This document shows, piece by piece, positions 51,698 through 64,000 of a stretch of 64,000 nucleotides of DNA. Positions within the stretch are counted from its first letter, which is position 1, and each line of letters starts with the position of its first letter. Origin of the DNA: Callaeas wilsoni. Taxonomy: Eukaryota > Chordata > Aves > Passeriformes > Callaeidae. The notes below the pieces were generated by a model. The model was given only the letters and a program-made list of their open reading frames with translations, was not told the origin of the DNA and ran no database searches. The stretch spans positions 1 to 64,000 of the forward strand of contig VWPU01006192.1 in assembly GCA_013398955.1 (NCBI GenBank). Direction: 5' to 3'. Both the position numbers and the translations under genes were made by a program.

Positions 51698-54600
51698 TTG
51701 CCACATCATTACCGTGAATCTAAGTTACGATCAATATGTTGAAAATTGTCTAAAGAAAAGAAATCCACGTGAAGCTTGAAAATCACTTCTACAAACGTGA
51801 TTGAGTATTTGCTTTTCCTTTAAAGATCAAACTTCCTCTAAGAATTCCCATGTAATCCCTTTGTAGTTAAACAGCACAGTAGTCATAACATGCTTGAAAT
51901 GTATGCAAGGCACCAGCCCAAAAGTTTTAACTCTTAATAACAGAAGGATCAAAGGACTTCACTGACACAATTTTATTTTAAAATAAAACATGATACAGAC
52001 ATAAATGTTAGTATAAGCAAAAGGCTTTTATAGCATGCATTTTAGATATTTTATATTGTAGATTAAGATCAGTTCTCCTTGACTTAGCCAGAGAAAGAAA
52101 TCTTGCACACCTTCGGAGTCCCAAAAACAAATGTTGTGGTTTCAGTTTGTGCTCTAGTTGACATCTGTACTGACGAACAGTGCTTTGAGGAAAGGGAGGC
52201 AGGTGATCTGTCACCTGCAGCTTCGTTCCCTCTGTGCGGAAATAAAGTGTCTATGTTTGAAAATATGCTTTCATGTTTTAAAAATTACTCTTAGCAGAGG
52301 GATCTTTATGTTTTTAACTTGCCATGTAACTCAATTAACTGTGTTGCTGTAGAGTACTGAAAATAAGGAAAGCTGTAACGTCCCATTAGCAGTTGGAGTG
52401 AGTTATAAGGACAGATCTGTGGCTTTTGCCTGAAATTTGTCTTTTGAGAACAAGTTGTGTGGGCTTGCACAATTGGCTTCTGGTCTTTAGATGAGTCCTG
52501 CTAAGATGAACTAAATCACAAATCTACTTACGGTTATAGACTTTAACCAGTGTCCCATTTTGAATAATTTTAAATGACATGCTATGTTTGCGGAAAGTTT
52601 GCATCCACTTTTACAGACCGCTGTTCTGAAATGTCAAATTACAAAATAGCTTCTGGTGTGGTGAGGTGTATTTCGTCCCAATTCTTAGAGATTTTCAATT
52701 TCTTAAAGTGTACCATATTATTAAAGTCGACACATTTTCTTTTTCGAGTTAATGCAGTGTCAAGTTTACACTGTAATATTTAAATTAAATATGTCCTATC
52801 AGACATTCAGAAAGCCAGCTTTCAATATTGAAGGTGTGAAGTCATTCATCAGTGTGGAAATTCACTTTACTGGTGGTGACTAGCAGAATAGTTTTCTCTG
52901 CTTTACCAAAGAATATATCACATATGCACTTGATTAATTGCTAGGTTTTGTAGTTTAGTTAGGTTTTTATCCTGCTAGAGCATAATGTTCACGTTATTCT
53001 TTTAAGTAATGGTAGTGTGTGAAAATAGTGCTAACAATTCTCAGGTAGAAGATTATTTGCCAGGAAGAGAGGAAAGGTTATTAATCACTTGGAGCTCAGT
53101 GGTGTCTATCAGGCACATAGGTCTGATTTTTAATTTTTTTTTTTTTAATTTTCCAAAGTAGGTCTTCATCTGCCTGTCAGTTTTCCTTTTGTAGTGTGTT
53201 GGAAAAATAGGTGTTGTTTTTCACTCATGCTTAGCTTCCTATATTCTTCAAGCAGAATATTATGCTGGTTTGATAAGGGTTTTCTTAAATCACTCAAATT
53301 CTAATTAGCCAAACTATACAGTCATTTGGATAGTAATTTGCAGTTGGTGACCAGGCCCTTAGAAGCTAGTAAAACATGCTGGCTTTTTAATAATGTAACT
53401 GCTAGTAATGGAAACTCTATTAATCTGGAAAAATGGGTTTTCATTTTTCATTATATTTAACGTATAAGACATAAAAATATTCTATATTCAATATAGTAGA
53501 TGTTTATAACATTATTTTCTTTTCTCTTGAGTAAAGGGGACTGCTTTTAGTATCCAAACACAGTATATTCCTGTTTTTATAGCAGGTCAAAAAAAAGGTG
53601 CAGCAACTTTTCCATAGTTAGTATAAATTACTTGCTGCTTGGAACTACTGGAAGTTTCAGCTGATGCAGGATAAACAGCAGTGAACCAACCTTGCCTGGG
53701 TTCAGCTTGAGCTTTCCCTTGAAGTTGAATGGAGCAATGCTTCAAGACAAATCTTGAGTCTTTTTAGCAACCGAAACAGCATTTCTATATTCAAAATATA
53801 TTTTCCCAAATGATTTTGTGATAAATGAAAGATAACTAAATTGTTATACTGAATATCACTTCAGTCTGATGTTATTTTATTTGCAATATTCATGCAATAT
53901 GCTTTTCTAGTGCTGATTAAGCTATGCTGTTGTATTTAGCATCCACTTTTTTCTTCTCATCCTGCTATTTTTCCAGGGTTTCATCCCCTCCTTACCAAAT
54001 TTTCTTCTCTCTCTGTCTATTTTCTTCTCATAAATAAAACACCTGTTCCAGTTTGAACATAAGTTTGAACATACCTATAAGACTATTGTGATGAAATGGA
54101 ATACATGCTTGTCTTCATGTTAAAAAGTTAAAATCAACTAGTAATTAGAAGTTCAGTTCTTTACACTTCAGCTTGTGCACTTGGCCAATCCAGAAAATAA
54201 CTATTGACTTTCTGTTAGTTTGAATGTTTGCAACTAAAAAGGGAAAATGAGGCACTTCGGCTGTATGTGCTCTGTTTTAAAAAATGGCAACTTGTGTTGG
54301 ATTCTAATATTTCAAAATATTACACAGATAAGGTTTTCTCTAATAGGAAAGCTGAGGTAAAGCTTTAGAAAACATCACAGAGAAACCCTGTTTCGAGAAG
54401 TCAGATGACAGGATAGGTCCCTTCATTTCCTGAGCAGGGAGATGGATAGAGAATAAAATCAGCATAGTGCAGAGTCTGGGCGTTGTAAAGGATTGTGCAG
54501 ATAATGTGTAACATGAAGCTGTTTCATTTGTATTCTCAGAGCAGTCCAGAGGTAATCAAAACTAGCTAACACAATGAGTTTTGTTAAATTTATTAGGGGG

Positions 54601-57600
54601 AAAATAAAAAGAGTAAGAGCCCTTAAAACTGCTTTGAAGTTTTGCTTGCACACAGTATAGCATCATGATAGCCATCAGATGTAATTGGGACAAAAGGGAC
54701 TTTGATCTTCTTGTCATTCCAGAGTGGACCACCTTTTGAGGCAGAGTCTCAGCTCTTCTAGCTAACAGATTCTCAGAGAAGGGATTAGCTTCAAATTTAC
54801 TTCCAGATTGTGCTTGCTTATTTCAGACTGTCTGCATTGTTACTGCATTGTCAGTTTTGTATTTGAAGACTTAACTCTTTGCTAGCATAAATTTTATGGG
54901 GTTTTGCTTTGGTTGCATAACAATTTGATAAAGAAATTGTTCTTAGATAAACATAACATGTGGGTTAATATGGGATTATAGCAGAATCTCTCCAGTGTCT
55001 GACATATTTTATGTCTGTTCTCAAACTACTAGTGGTAAAACTTTACACATTCTCAGCACTCATTCCTGGAGTTGTAGCTATCACAAGGAGTTTGCTGTTA
55101 CTTTTCCTATCACAGATTGAAATTCTTTGTTGCAATGTATGAGAAATGTTTGCTTTCCTTTTTACTGCATGAAAATATTCAAGTAGCGACCTGCTAGTGT
55201 TCTATAAGATACATACTTCACTACATGAAATGTTCCCAAAATTCATGCCAATGAAAACTCAGGTACTGCTGACTTTAGGAGGAGTCTCTGTCTTTGCACC
55301 GCTCTGTGGACATCTGCAGGAAGGGCTTGTTGCTCCATCCCATCAGCATCCTACCCTTCAAATTCATACACCTGGACTTACCCTGACTTCTTGATGGGTG
55401 GTAGCTGCCAGTGTGAAAAAAGCTTTGGCTACACACTTCAAATGGTCCAAATGGTCTACACATGTCAGGTTGGGCCCTTTGGTATTAATTGAGTTAATTC
55501 AGCATTTAAATGTTCTACCTTGAGGCCAACAAATTGAGAATATACAGCTTATAATTTTCTGTTTAAACATCTCACTCCCAAGCATTGCTGCAAGTTGTGT
55601 GTTGATGCAGAGAGGCTTGTAGCACATCTTTCTGAAAATGTCCCCCTCATACCACTTCTGGTAGCTGATCTTTCTTTCCTCCTCAGCATGTTTCCTTTAT
55701 CCTAGTTGCTTCTTATATCACCCCTTGTGAAGGTTATCTGAGATTTATTTTCAAGTTCCAATACTGTTAGAGTTTGTAAAGTATTGTTTACTCCTCCAGA
55801 TAAGGTTCTTTGAAATAAAGTTTGAAAGCTACAGTGTCATGGCTTGTTAATGTGTTCAAATAGTGAAATGTTTATTGCATTTTTTCTAGCAATTTATTGC
55901 AAAAGATGTGGTATAACACCATTTCTGTCTTTTCAGCTGAACAGTCAGCATCTTTTCCATAGGTAATGCAGAAACTCCATGCAATTCATGTCTTCTATGA
56001 CTGTGAAGAAAGTATCCAAATATAAACATAAGCAGTGCTGTGCTTATCTTTCATTTTTCTAGATTTTCTGAAAGCATATATCTCCAAGAATGGTTGGTCT
56101 CTTTTAGTCATTTAAATGACGTGCTGAATGCTGAGTATGTAAGTGTGGGTGATAACTATGTGCTTGCTGATCAAAGGAACTAGGGAGAGTGCAAGTCCAA
56201 TAATGACTCAGATGATTTTTCGTTATGAAGTCCCCAGGAGCCCTAGGCTTGATCAGACAAGATAATTGTGCTTTGAACACATGTAAACTCACCCCGTTGT
56301 CCATATTTTCTTCAGATGCACCTAGTAGCTCAAGAAAAAGATAAGCAAAGGTCTTAGTGACTCTTTCCAATCTTATTAGTTAATGTTTCTCATTTTTCTA
56401 TTTCTCTCCACTGTTTAATTTTTCTTCTTTTTCTGCTTTTGCTAAAAATGCTTCAGAAGGTGGAATGGAGATATATGGAGATATCTCCTCTCCCTGCCTT
56501 CCCCCGCCACCTCCATGATCTACTATAGCTGTTCTCATTTGGTTCTGTGTGAAGTTTTTTGTACTGTGTGGAGGTTTTTAAGACAGAGATGTGCTTGCAA
56601 CATATTACACTAGACAGAGAAGGAGTTCCTGTTCAGTTTTTCACAATTTCTGGCTACAGAAAAGAATTTAAAGACAATGAACATGTCAATGTTACCTTTT
56701 TCCCTTGGGACCTTGGAGGAAGGCATGCTTTCTGTCAGATTTTGAAACTTGAAAATGCATTGTCATTGTCAAAGATTAGCTAAAAAGCAAAACATGCTAT
56801 TCATAGTAATGATTACAGTACATCCTAATATGTGTTCTCCAGTGAGTATGTGCTTCAATGCTCTGATGAAGTTGGGTGTACTTTTAGGGGCTCGGTAGAA
56901 GCTACCTTAGTGACCTGGCAAGTGAGGTGTTTTCAAAGCCGTTTTTCTTGCTTTCAACAGCATCCTATTTAAAGCATTTGATTCCCTTACCAAATAACCC
57001 GTACTTGCATATTTTTTGATATTGACATAGGTGTAAGAGCAGAATGTTGTCCCTGCATTTGCAGATACTTTTGGCGTACTCTTGCACAATAGCCAAAGAA
57101 ATCCCTTAAGTCAGTCATACATGAAGCTTGAAGTCTGTACAGTTCCTTTGTTCCTAGTTACAAAACGACTTCGGGCTGGTGCAACCCAGTGCCTTGCAGT
57201 ATGCATGGATTCTCCTGCAGCTAAGGCAGGGATGAGTCCCATGGGACAGAGGGCAGTGGCACCACACATCTGCCAGTGGGTCTCTCTTCCTTTCCTTGCC
57301 CAGGTCCCTGAGGTGGTAGTGCTCAGCAGGGTGCAGTGATTTTGTGTGCAGTAGTAAGCTGCAGTTGTGTTAGTCCACTGACATCTCCACATGTGGAAGG
57401 ACGATCATCTGCATGTTCTGCTGAGATGTGTTTTTACAGTGGTGTGATGGGTCATGTTCACTCTTCCAGCAATGCAGTCAAAAATGGAACATTTAGTCAT
57501 CCATCACATTGCTTGGAGTCGCAGCTGACTGCCATTATAGAGTTGTGCTTTACGCTGAGTTCCAGACAAATTGTGTCAAATAATGAAAATTAAGGCAGCC

Positions 57601-59699
57601 TTCTAGTCAGAGACTTAGATTATATTTATGATCAAACATCTGAATTACAAAAAAAAAGAATGACCTACTATTTAATTTTAACCAGAATAGCCATAGTGGT
57701 CAGCATATGGGTTTTATATATTTAGACTTTTAGAAAATATAGCATATATATGACCTTAAAAAGAAGTTAAAAAAAAATTTCAGAAAAATCAAAAATCTCT
57801 TGCTCTGGATAATGAAAGTAGGAGTTAATTCAGGATTTTTCTGGTGTTTCATATAACTTTGGGATTAGAAAGGTAGAGGACAATATTAATTCTTACAATT
57901 AATACAATTCCTTTGGGTTTTGACCAAATTTATCTAAAACTGAGTAGCGCTTGCTTCTAGGATGTATTCTCACACTGCCATAAAGAATAACAAAACTAGT
58001 TTTTAATGCAGAAGCAAGCTGGAATAGGCATTCTCATTTTCTTATCTGTCTGCAGAGCCTATAACTGCTGTGGTCGCTGTGGTTTGGGTATTAGCTGTTG
58101 TCTATTCTTTTTCTTGGGTTATGGCAAGAAAGTGATAATGCTTGGTATTTTCATTTTCGTCAATAAAGATTTCCCGCCTTTCCCAGGCAGGAGTAATTAA
58201 TGTCAGCCATAGGTTATGTAGTATTATTATTATTGCCAGCTTTCATGCTGTGCCTCATTTCTTACAACACTTGGCTAGGAAGGAGTTAAAGCAGAAATAG
58301 ATTTGTCAGAGGATAAATTAAATTTCAGATGTCCAAATACTATGAGGAGTGACACTCATCATTCTCTACTGAAGGCAGGAGGAATCAGGGGTAATGGATT
58401 TCTTACTTTTTAGTCTGGATCTGGGAATTTGTCACAAGCATGTAGACTGTGAGCAGTGAACAGTATTCTGTGGGCTTTGAGCTAATGACCTGTCTGTCAT
58501 CTGAGGTGACCTTGCTTAACTGTTGTTTGACATTCAAAGAGAAATTTAAGCTAATTTCAGATAAACTCATTTCTTGTTTGCTGCAGTGGCCAGAAGGTAT
58601 TGACTCTGTCTCCTTTCCTGATACTTCATCTTCTGAGAAATGAATTTTTATTTATCTTTCACTAGTGTGGCATTTGCCTTAGTATGGCTTTCAGCTCCTG
58701 TTGGGGAATTCTTGCACTTTATTTGACACCATAAGTACTTTAAAAAGTGTCACTAATGTCACACTTCAGTGCCCCTGCCAGAGGAAATGGTCTTTGCAGT
58801 TTGTAAACAGAGAGTGTAAAGGGGAAGTCAACCAGTCAATGATCAGCTCTGTTCATTGGTTGAATTTACTCTGTTTGAAGATAACTTATGCTTAGTGGTT
58901 TCTAATAAAACACTGAAGAGTTGGTTCATGTTTTCCTGTGTTAAAAAAAAATTAAAAAACCAAACTAACCAAAACCTACCTGAAATTAATAAAAATGCAG
59001 CAGAAAGCTGCTTTGTCAAGTATCAGACAATTGACAAGAATTAGAGTGAGATTCTGTAGCCTTAATGGATTTCTGGCAGAAGCTAGAAGTAATAATTAAA
59101 CTAAGAACTTTGAAGTCATTTTATTTTGGTCTGTTTAGGGACAGACTGCCATTTCAAATTGTTATAAATAAAAAGCAGAGCGCATTTAATTTGGGAGTTG
59201 GTAATTATTCTGCAGCATTTCTGTAGTGTAGGTAGAATTAGCATGTTGCCAAATGCTGATGCTCCACTGCATGCAGTCTTCAAAGCTAATTCATGTCCCA
59301 CAGCATTTTTGTCTGCAAATCAGTACAAGTTTGCATCAGGTTTTAGATATAACTAGTATTTATTCTTTTAAAGTAATTTCCTTGTAATGCCACAGGAACG
59401 GTGTCGCAAACATACAGTTTATGGTTCTTTAAAACATGTCTTTGATAGTCTCAACAGTGATATTGTTTTATGAAAGAGGAATTAAAGGCGGAGAATGAGG
59501 ATTGAATGGAAGAAATGATGGAAACCTGTGAGTTCTGTTAAAGCTTTCCCTGAGCTGATAGCACAGAGCCGTAGCACTGTTAGCCAGTGCTAAAATGTTT
59601 TCTGACCCGATAGCCTGAAGAGGAGCAAGTGCTTCAACTTTGTTCTTTTATGATGAAAAGAAAGCATGTTTATACAGTGTTGCTGGAGGCTTTCAGCTA

Positions 59700-59775
59700 C
59701 TAGGTGAGTTCAGTGACTTGCCCATTGAGGTAGAAAGTGGTAGGGTATCATTTAAAATATGAGTTGTAACTCCAC
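59700..59775 (+). mobile_element. MIR-like SINE fragment
   Basis: 'cagtgacttgcccattgagg' followed by 'tagaaagtggtagggtatca' and 'gagttgtaactccac' follows the 3' half of the MIR consensus (a gtgacttgccc block, an agtggtagag block and a gactcc block). The copy is short and diverged, as expected for this ancient amniote SINE. Confidence 0.5.
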
Positions 59776-60629
59776 AAGCTTGGAAATGGAATTATTTGTT
59801 GCACTAATACATTGCAAAATTCTGCATCAAGCTTTCAGAGTTTAAAAATTCATGAGGAGGTGGCAATTTAGGGCTTCCTTTAAAGAAGGAGCAGCTGTAC
59901 GTAAAGACCAGGCTGTATGAGTGGTAGCCACTTACATGATTTATCTGCCCTCTCCTCATACGCACACTGAGTGGTCAATGTCCTTGAGCTGCTGTTGGCA
60001 TGAGATGAGCAGAGACTCGTTTAACATTGCATCAGTAGTTTAATCAGGAAGGAAAATTAAAATACTTGAAATATTACTAAAAATTGTCTTGCAAAACACA
60101 GTGCTATTATTTGAAGTACTGATAGTTTTCTTGCAGGTAGAATCTAAAAACAGCTGTTGGCTGCATGCTTAGATAGGTGGAATTTGCGAATGTTTGGTGA
60201 ATCTAGTTCCCACCTCCATCTTCAAAGGTTCACAGAAAGAAGCCATCAACCTGTCCCAGATCCTAGACAGAATATTGCTGGCTGTTCAAGGTTAAATATT
60301 GAACTTCAGGTAAGTGTGATTTGAAGTGGCAGGATTACATTTGGGAAAGTAAAAGGGGGTTTTGTGGTGGGTTTTTTTTTATGGCAGCTCTATGAAGCTG
60401 CTCAGAAGTGTGGAGTGATCGAAGTAGTCCCAGCAGAGATGGATTATTGGAAAAATGTAAGTGAAGTGGGCAGAGCTGCCTGATAGATTGCAAAACCATA
60501 TGATTAATTATACTGATCACATGCATATGGCCTCCATATAACTAATGTATATTTGTGTGCAGAGATTTATCCTCCCCACCACCCTTTCTGTAGTAAAATT
60601 CAGAGCAGTGAATTAGGAACAATACAATC
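59776..60629. other. Non-coding stretch, no recognisable gene
   Basis: Unique sequence between the MIR-like fragment and the older LINE. No exon or other element is recognised. Confidence 0.4.
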
Positions 60630-61044
60630 AGATATAAAAGGATTTAAAACTGTTTAGGTGACTGGGCCAGCAGCTGGCAAACATGGTTCGCTGTGGAAAA
60701 ATGTAAAATAATTAGTCTGGGAGCAAGAAACCAAAGGAAACACAGTGTGTGCTGCAATGGAACAATCATTCAGCACACTGACTAGGAAAAGGATTTGAAG
60801 GTAATTGTGGAAAAATCATTGAAACCATGGGGCTTATGCACAGCTGCAAGAAAGTAAGTTACTAGGTTGTATCAGAGGGATAAAATACAAAATAAGAGGC
60901 GATACGGTTACAGTCCATCTGGAATACTGTACAGAGTGTTGGTCAGCGTGCCACACAAGAAATATAATGTCTGGGAAAGAGTGAAAAAGCAGTCACAGAG
61001 ATAAATATTTTATGTGTAAAGATTAGGGAAGATGATCTAGTAAA

Positions 61045-61075
<31 letters not shown>

Positions 61076-61230
61076 TCCTTTTCTCTGTCCAAGATTAAAA
61101 ATTTGGACTAATCTTAAAAACGAGGAAATAGAAGTGGTCAACTGAGAACTGCATATAAAATATGATAAGGATCTGGAATAAATTATTATTTCAGAAAGTG
61201 TTGGAATACAAAATATACATAAATTCTGTA
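60630..61230 (+). mobile_element. Ancient CR1/L3-like LINE fragment (late ORF2)
   Basis: Blocks match the distal pol region of old CR1/L3 elements in order: 'ctggcaaacatggttcgctg' then 'tggaaaaatgtaaaataatt', 'ttactaggttgtatcagagg', 'cagtccatctggaatactgt' then 'acagagtgttggtcagcg', and 'gaactgcatataaaatatga'. The frame is destroyed. A GATA microsatellite has expanded inside it. This is the oldest-looking LINE copy next to the one at 36.5 kb. Confidence 0.65.
61045..61074 (+). repeat. (GATA)n microsatellite
   Basis: About seven consecutive GATA units with no interruption, lying inside the ancient LINE fragment. It is likely to vary in length between individuals. Confidence 0.95.
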
Positions 61231-64000
61231 GACTTCATAAAAAGAATTCAAGGGAATGACAAATGAGATAAATTTGTGATTAAGGTTTTTTAATTTGAAG
61301 GCAGGCAGATTAAGCTGTTTCCTTTCTCACCCCTCTTAAAAGTTTGTGACTTGAATGATCACAGTTTTCAGACTTATTACAGCTTGTAGGGAGGAGGGCA
61401 CATAGTTTTTATCTATGAATTATGCTTTTTTTTTGTCTGCTAAGACTAGTTATAAGTACATTGGGGAGCACTCAGATTCTTCATGTTGTGTATTAGGAAT
61501 AACATGTTCATTCTGCCAGCACTTTTCTGTATTTCGGAGACCTGCAACTAGAATATAAGGCTGCCTGTCTAGTGCTTCTGCAGTGCCATGTCAGGATAAT
61601 GATGCATGTACACTGTTTGCCACAGGTTTGGAAATGTTTTAGAGCATTTGCTGTTTTGTTAATCCTAGTTCTTCCGTTTTAAAAAAACTGGAGAGAGAAA
61701 GGCAAAGCATATTAAAGAATGTGGCATTCAGAGTTTGTGTAAGTGGCAAAATTGTAGTTAAAATGAAAAATATGCTAAAGCAATTAAACTATTTTAAGTA
61801 ATAAAACTCCCTTTTTTTCAGGATTCAGCACTTGGCTGGGTGGGATGCTTAGCCCTTAATGTCTAGCTAGCTGCTGCAGGAGCAGTAAGACAGCATGTGA
61901 ATAAATGGGAGATAATTCCATGGATTTAATTTCTGTGGAGCAAATTAGCTGTCTGCATCTTTGGATCTAAACCAAATGCAGTGGGTCACTGGACTGAAGT
62001 TTGAAAAGCAGTTTGTCAAACTTGGTGTAAATTGCTAACTTCTCCAGGAAACCTTTTCCATTTTGATACCCTGCTTTGAAAATTTTGAAGTTAACTTGGT
62101 CCCAACTGCTGCTTCTCTGTTGTCACATAGTTGTGAGGATGAGGACAGTTCTGTGGTCTTTGTATTTAATGTGCTGAGGCCATTTCTCTCTCAGGAGGTC
62201 CATGGAGGTATGCAACAGGGCCCAGTTGAGATTCTGCGTTTTTAGGTAGGTACTCATGAGATTGCAACTGACTACCTCCGAGGCAAGCACCCAAATTCCA
62301 TATACATTACAGATACATTACTGAGGGAGTGGAGGAGCTCCAAGGGGGAGTTGGGAAGCCTGGGAGCTTTGTAGACAGCAAAATTAAAACAGTGTGAATG
62401 GCTGCTGTTAACTCTGAATGGCAATTTAGTGCAAGTTGGAAAGTAGCCTCTCATTAAAGCCAGTTGCTGAGTATTTGATAGTATCATTTTTGTGTGAAGG
62501 GCAGCTGACCCTTTTTTGTCAGCTCCCAGTGACTTCCAGACCACCAGAATAATCAGTAGCATTGTGGGTGTGCTCGTCAGAAGGGATCTTGGGAGGGTCT
62601 GTGTGTCAGCAAAAATCTGACCGGGTGCTGCTCTGCTTGCTGGGGTGTGCCAGTGCTTCTTCACTCATCTCAGCTGGGGTGGAGTGAGTAGGACAGACAC
62701 TGGTTTGCCTCTGGCAAGGGAGATTTAGGTGGCTTCTGACAGCATTCAGAAGCAGAACTTGAAGGACTTCAAAATTAAATAGCAACCTTGATATCTGCAT
62801 TATAAGGGTCACTCTTCAGTTTTTCCTCATAGATCATGGCATCTAGACATACTTATTACTTTCAGTTTTACTTGCCTTTCTGTTTCCATCATCAAAGTCA
62901 CTAATAAAAATGTTAGGGCATTTGTGTAATGGCTTCTAAACTGCCAGTGCAGTCCTCAAAGATAACACAAACATATTTTTGTTCTGTACTTAATGCTGCC
63001 ACAGACACAGACTGTCTTCATGACAGTTTATGCCATGAAGAAGGTTCTTTGTGGCATTGTCACCTGTATGATAAGCAAGGTGTCACTTTCGCTCATTATG
63101 GCTTTCCCATAGGCTGAGCAATTTGCTTCCCAGAGTTGTTCCTGTGCCTGTCAAAAATCTGCTTGGTCAGCTGAACTGGAGCTGTCAGTAAATTAGTTTG
63201 TCAATGGAAAAAACTCGGTACTGCATATTAACAGTCTCAGCAACCAGGTCATATTTACAGTAGTTTTATATATACAAATATTTAATTCTAGAATTGAGAA
63301 TAAAGGTAATATAAACGAAATGCACAGATTACTAAATATAGGTAGAATCACTTTAAAGCAGGTCATTAAAAACTGGCTTCCCAGAAGTAAAGTCAAGCCA
63401 GTGGTTCCTTTTTTAATTATTCAGTATCTCTAATGTAATGATGGGACAGCAAGTCAAGCATGGTCTGAGAAGGAACCATCTGCAACATATCCTGTAGGAG
63501 GCTCCACAAAAAGAGCAAACTGACTTTATCTCAATAAAAGCTGGCAATTTAAACAGAGAAAATTCAAGCATCTAGGACAGGCAAAACAGATATTTATATG
63601 TAGATCTCCTTTGCCTTCTGAATCCTTGCCAGTGAGTCCTTGCTTTCAGCAAGCTTGGTGGCTGAGAGACAGCAAGCTTTGCTTCTTTCCTGCTCAGTCC
63701 TCAGGAACGTCTATCCAAAAGGCCATACCGTGGTGTTTGGCACTGCTCTAACTACAATTAGAAGCATCTTTGGCCTCCCTGAAGGTTTGTGCCCTTCTGG
63801 GAACTATTCTATTCATGCTGTTGCAGGCTCAGTGCTGAGTTAGAACTGCTCCTTCAGATGGAGTTGCCCTGAGGAGTGTGTCTGATGCTCTGCAGTGTAG
63901 TCAAAAAGTTTGCCATAAAGTGGTACTGTGTGGGAGGCTCATGCTTCTTTACTCATCTAAATTTACATGTCTTTAGATACCTCACTGAAGAACTTGATCT
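61231..64000. other. Non-coding stretch to window end, no recognisable gene
   Basis: AT-rich with a GC-richer patch at 62290-62730, where a 130-codon minus-strand frame (62272-62664) shows no recognisable domain. A small hairpin (GGGcAGCTGAC ... GTCAGCTCCC) lies at 62499-62527. No exon continuing the gene begun at base 10 could be identified. Confidence 0.4.

Larger units (their letters stand above)
37791..59699. other. Long non-coding stretch, no recognisable gene
   Basis: Almost 22 kb with no repeat of the CR1 or LTR classes that I could recognise and no supported exon. It is AT-rich and mostly unique. It holds the inverted repeats listed separately (39244-39343, 45803-45889, 51674-51697), (TG)n-like runs at about 46002-46036 and 47337-47352, and a GC-richer patch at 41580-41900 with a 104-codon + strand frame. 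The scarcity of repeats over this length, compared with 10-37 kb, fits a region under some constraint, but alignment would be needed to tell. Confidence 0.4.

Noticed and set aside
62272..62664. A 130-codon minus-strand open frame
   Set aside because: No recognisable family and no promoter or splice context. It is best treated as chance in a GC-richer patch.
1..64000. CRISPR arrays, operons, tRNA or rRNA genes, phage or plasmid features
   Set aside because: Composition, CR1/LTR repeats, a CpG island and splice signals all indicate a vertebrate nuclear genome, and no such structures were seen.

Overview
The window looks like nuclear DNA of a bird. It is AT-rich, sparse in open frames, and carries many 5'-truncated CR1 LINEs whose 3' ends have the typical avian form (reverse-complement starts such as 'atcatagaat', sense ends such as 'ttctatgatcat'). 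It also holds a solo retroviral LTR (10858-11412) of the type with 'gtggtttaacccc' at one end and 'aattaactctatcccag' near the other. I remember that LTR as common in neoavian birds, so a non-galliform bird is my best guess; this rests on memory, not a search.

Only one protein-coding segment is well supported. Bases 1 to about 560 are a CpG-rich island, and at 10-141 they hold a first coding exon on the + strand. It encodes 44 residues: a basic N-terminus followed by one hydrophobic Ala/Gly/Leu segment. It ends in phase 0 at a consensus donor, CAG|GTAAGG. I could not identify the gene. The other 63.8 kb has no recognisable exon and is most simply a long first intron, possibly running into intergenic DNA.

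By region: 0.1-10.6 kb is unique AT-rich DNA with a pair of diverged direct repeats, a small palindromic repeat cluster at 4.8 kb and T-runs. 10.6-11.4 kb holds a CR1 tail next to the solo LTR. CR1 fragments follow at 14.8-15.5, 19.7-19.9, 24.0-24.3, 26.1-26.9 and 35.4-35.8 kb. Much older CR1/L3-like LINEs lie at 36.5-37.8 and 60.6-61.2 kb, with a weaker one at 34.5-35.0 kb and a MIR-like fragment at 59.7 kb. The old copies at 36.5 and 60.6 kb, and the younger one at 26.1 kb, still show reverse-transcriptase-region homology.

The least expected region is 29.9-31.4 kb. A 75-base T tract lies beside minus-strand sequence with long, nearly open reading frames, which looks like a decayed retrocopy of an unidentified gene. 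Other unexplained structure includes an 87-nt nested inverted repeat at 45803-45889, a perfect hairpin around AATAAA at 51674-51697, and a 16-bp inverted repeat in TAAT-rich DNA at 39.2-39.3 kb. I found no CRISPR array, rRNA, tRNA or operon-like gene system.
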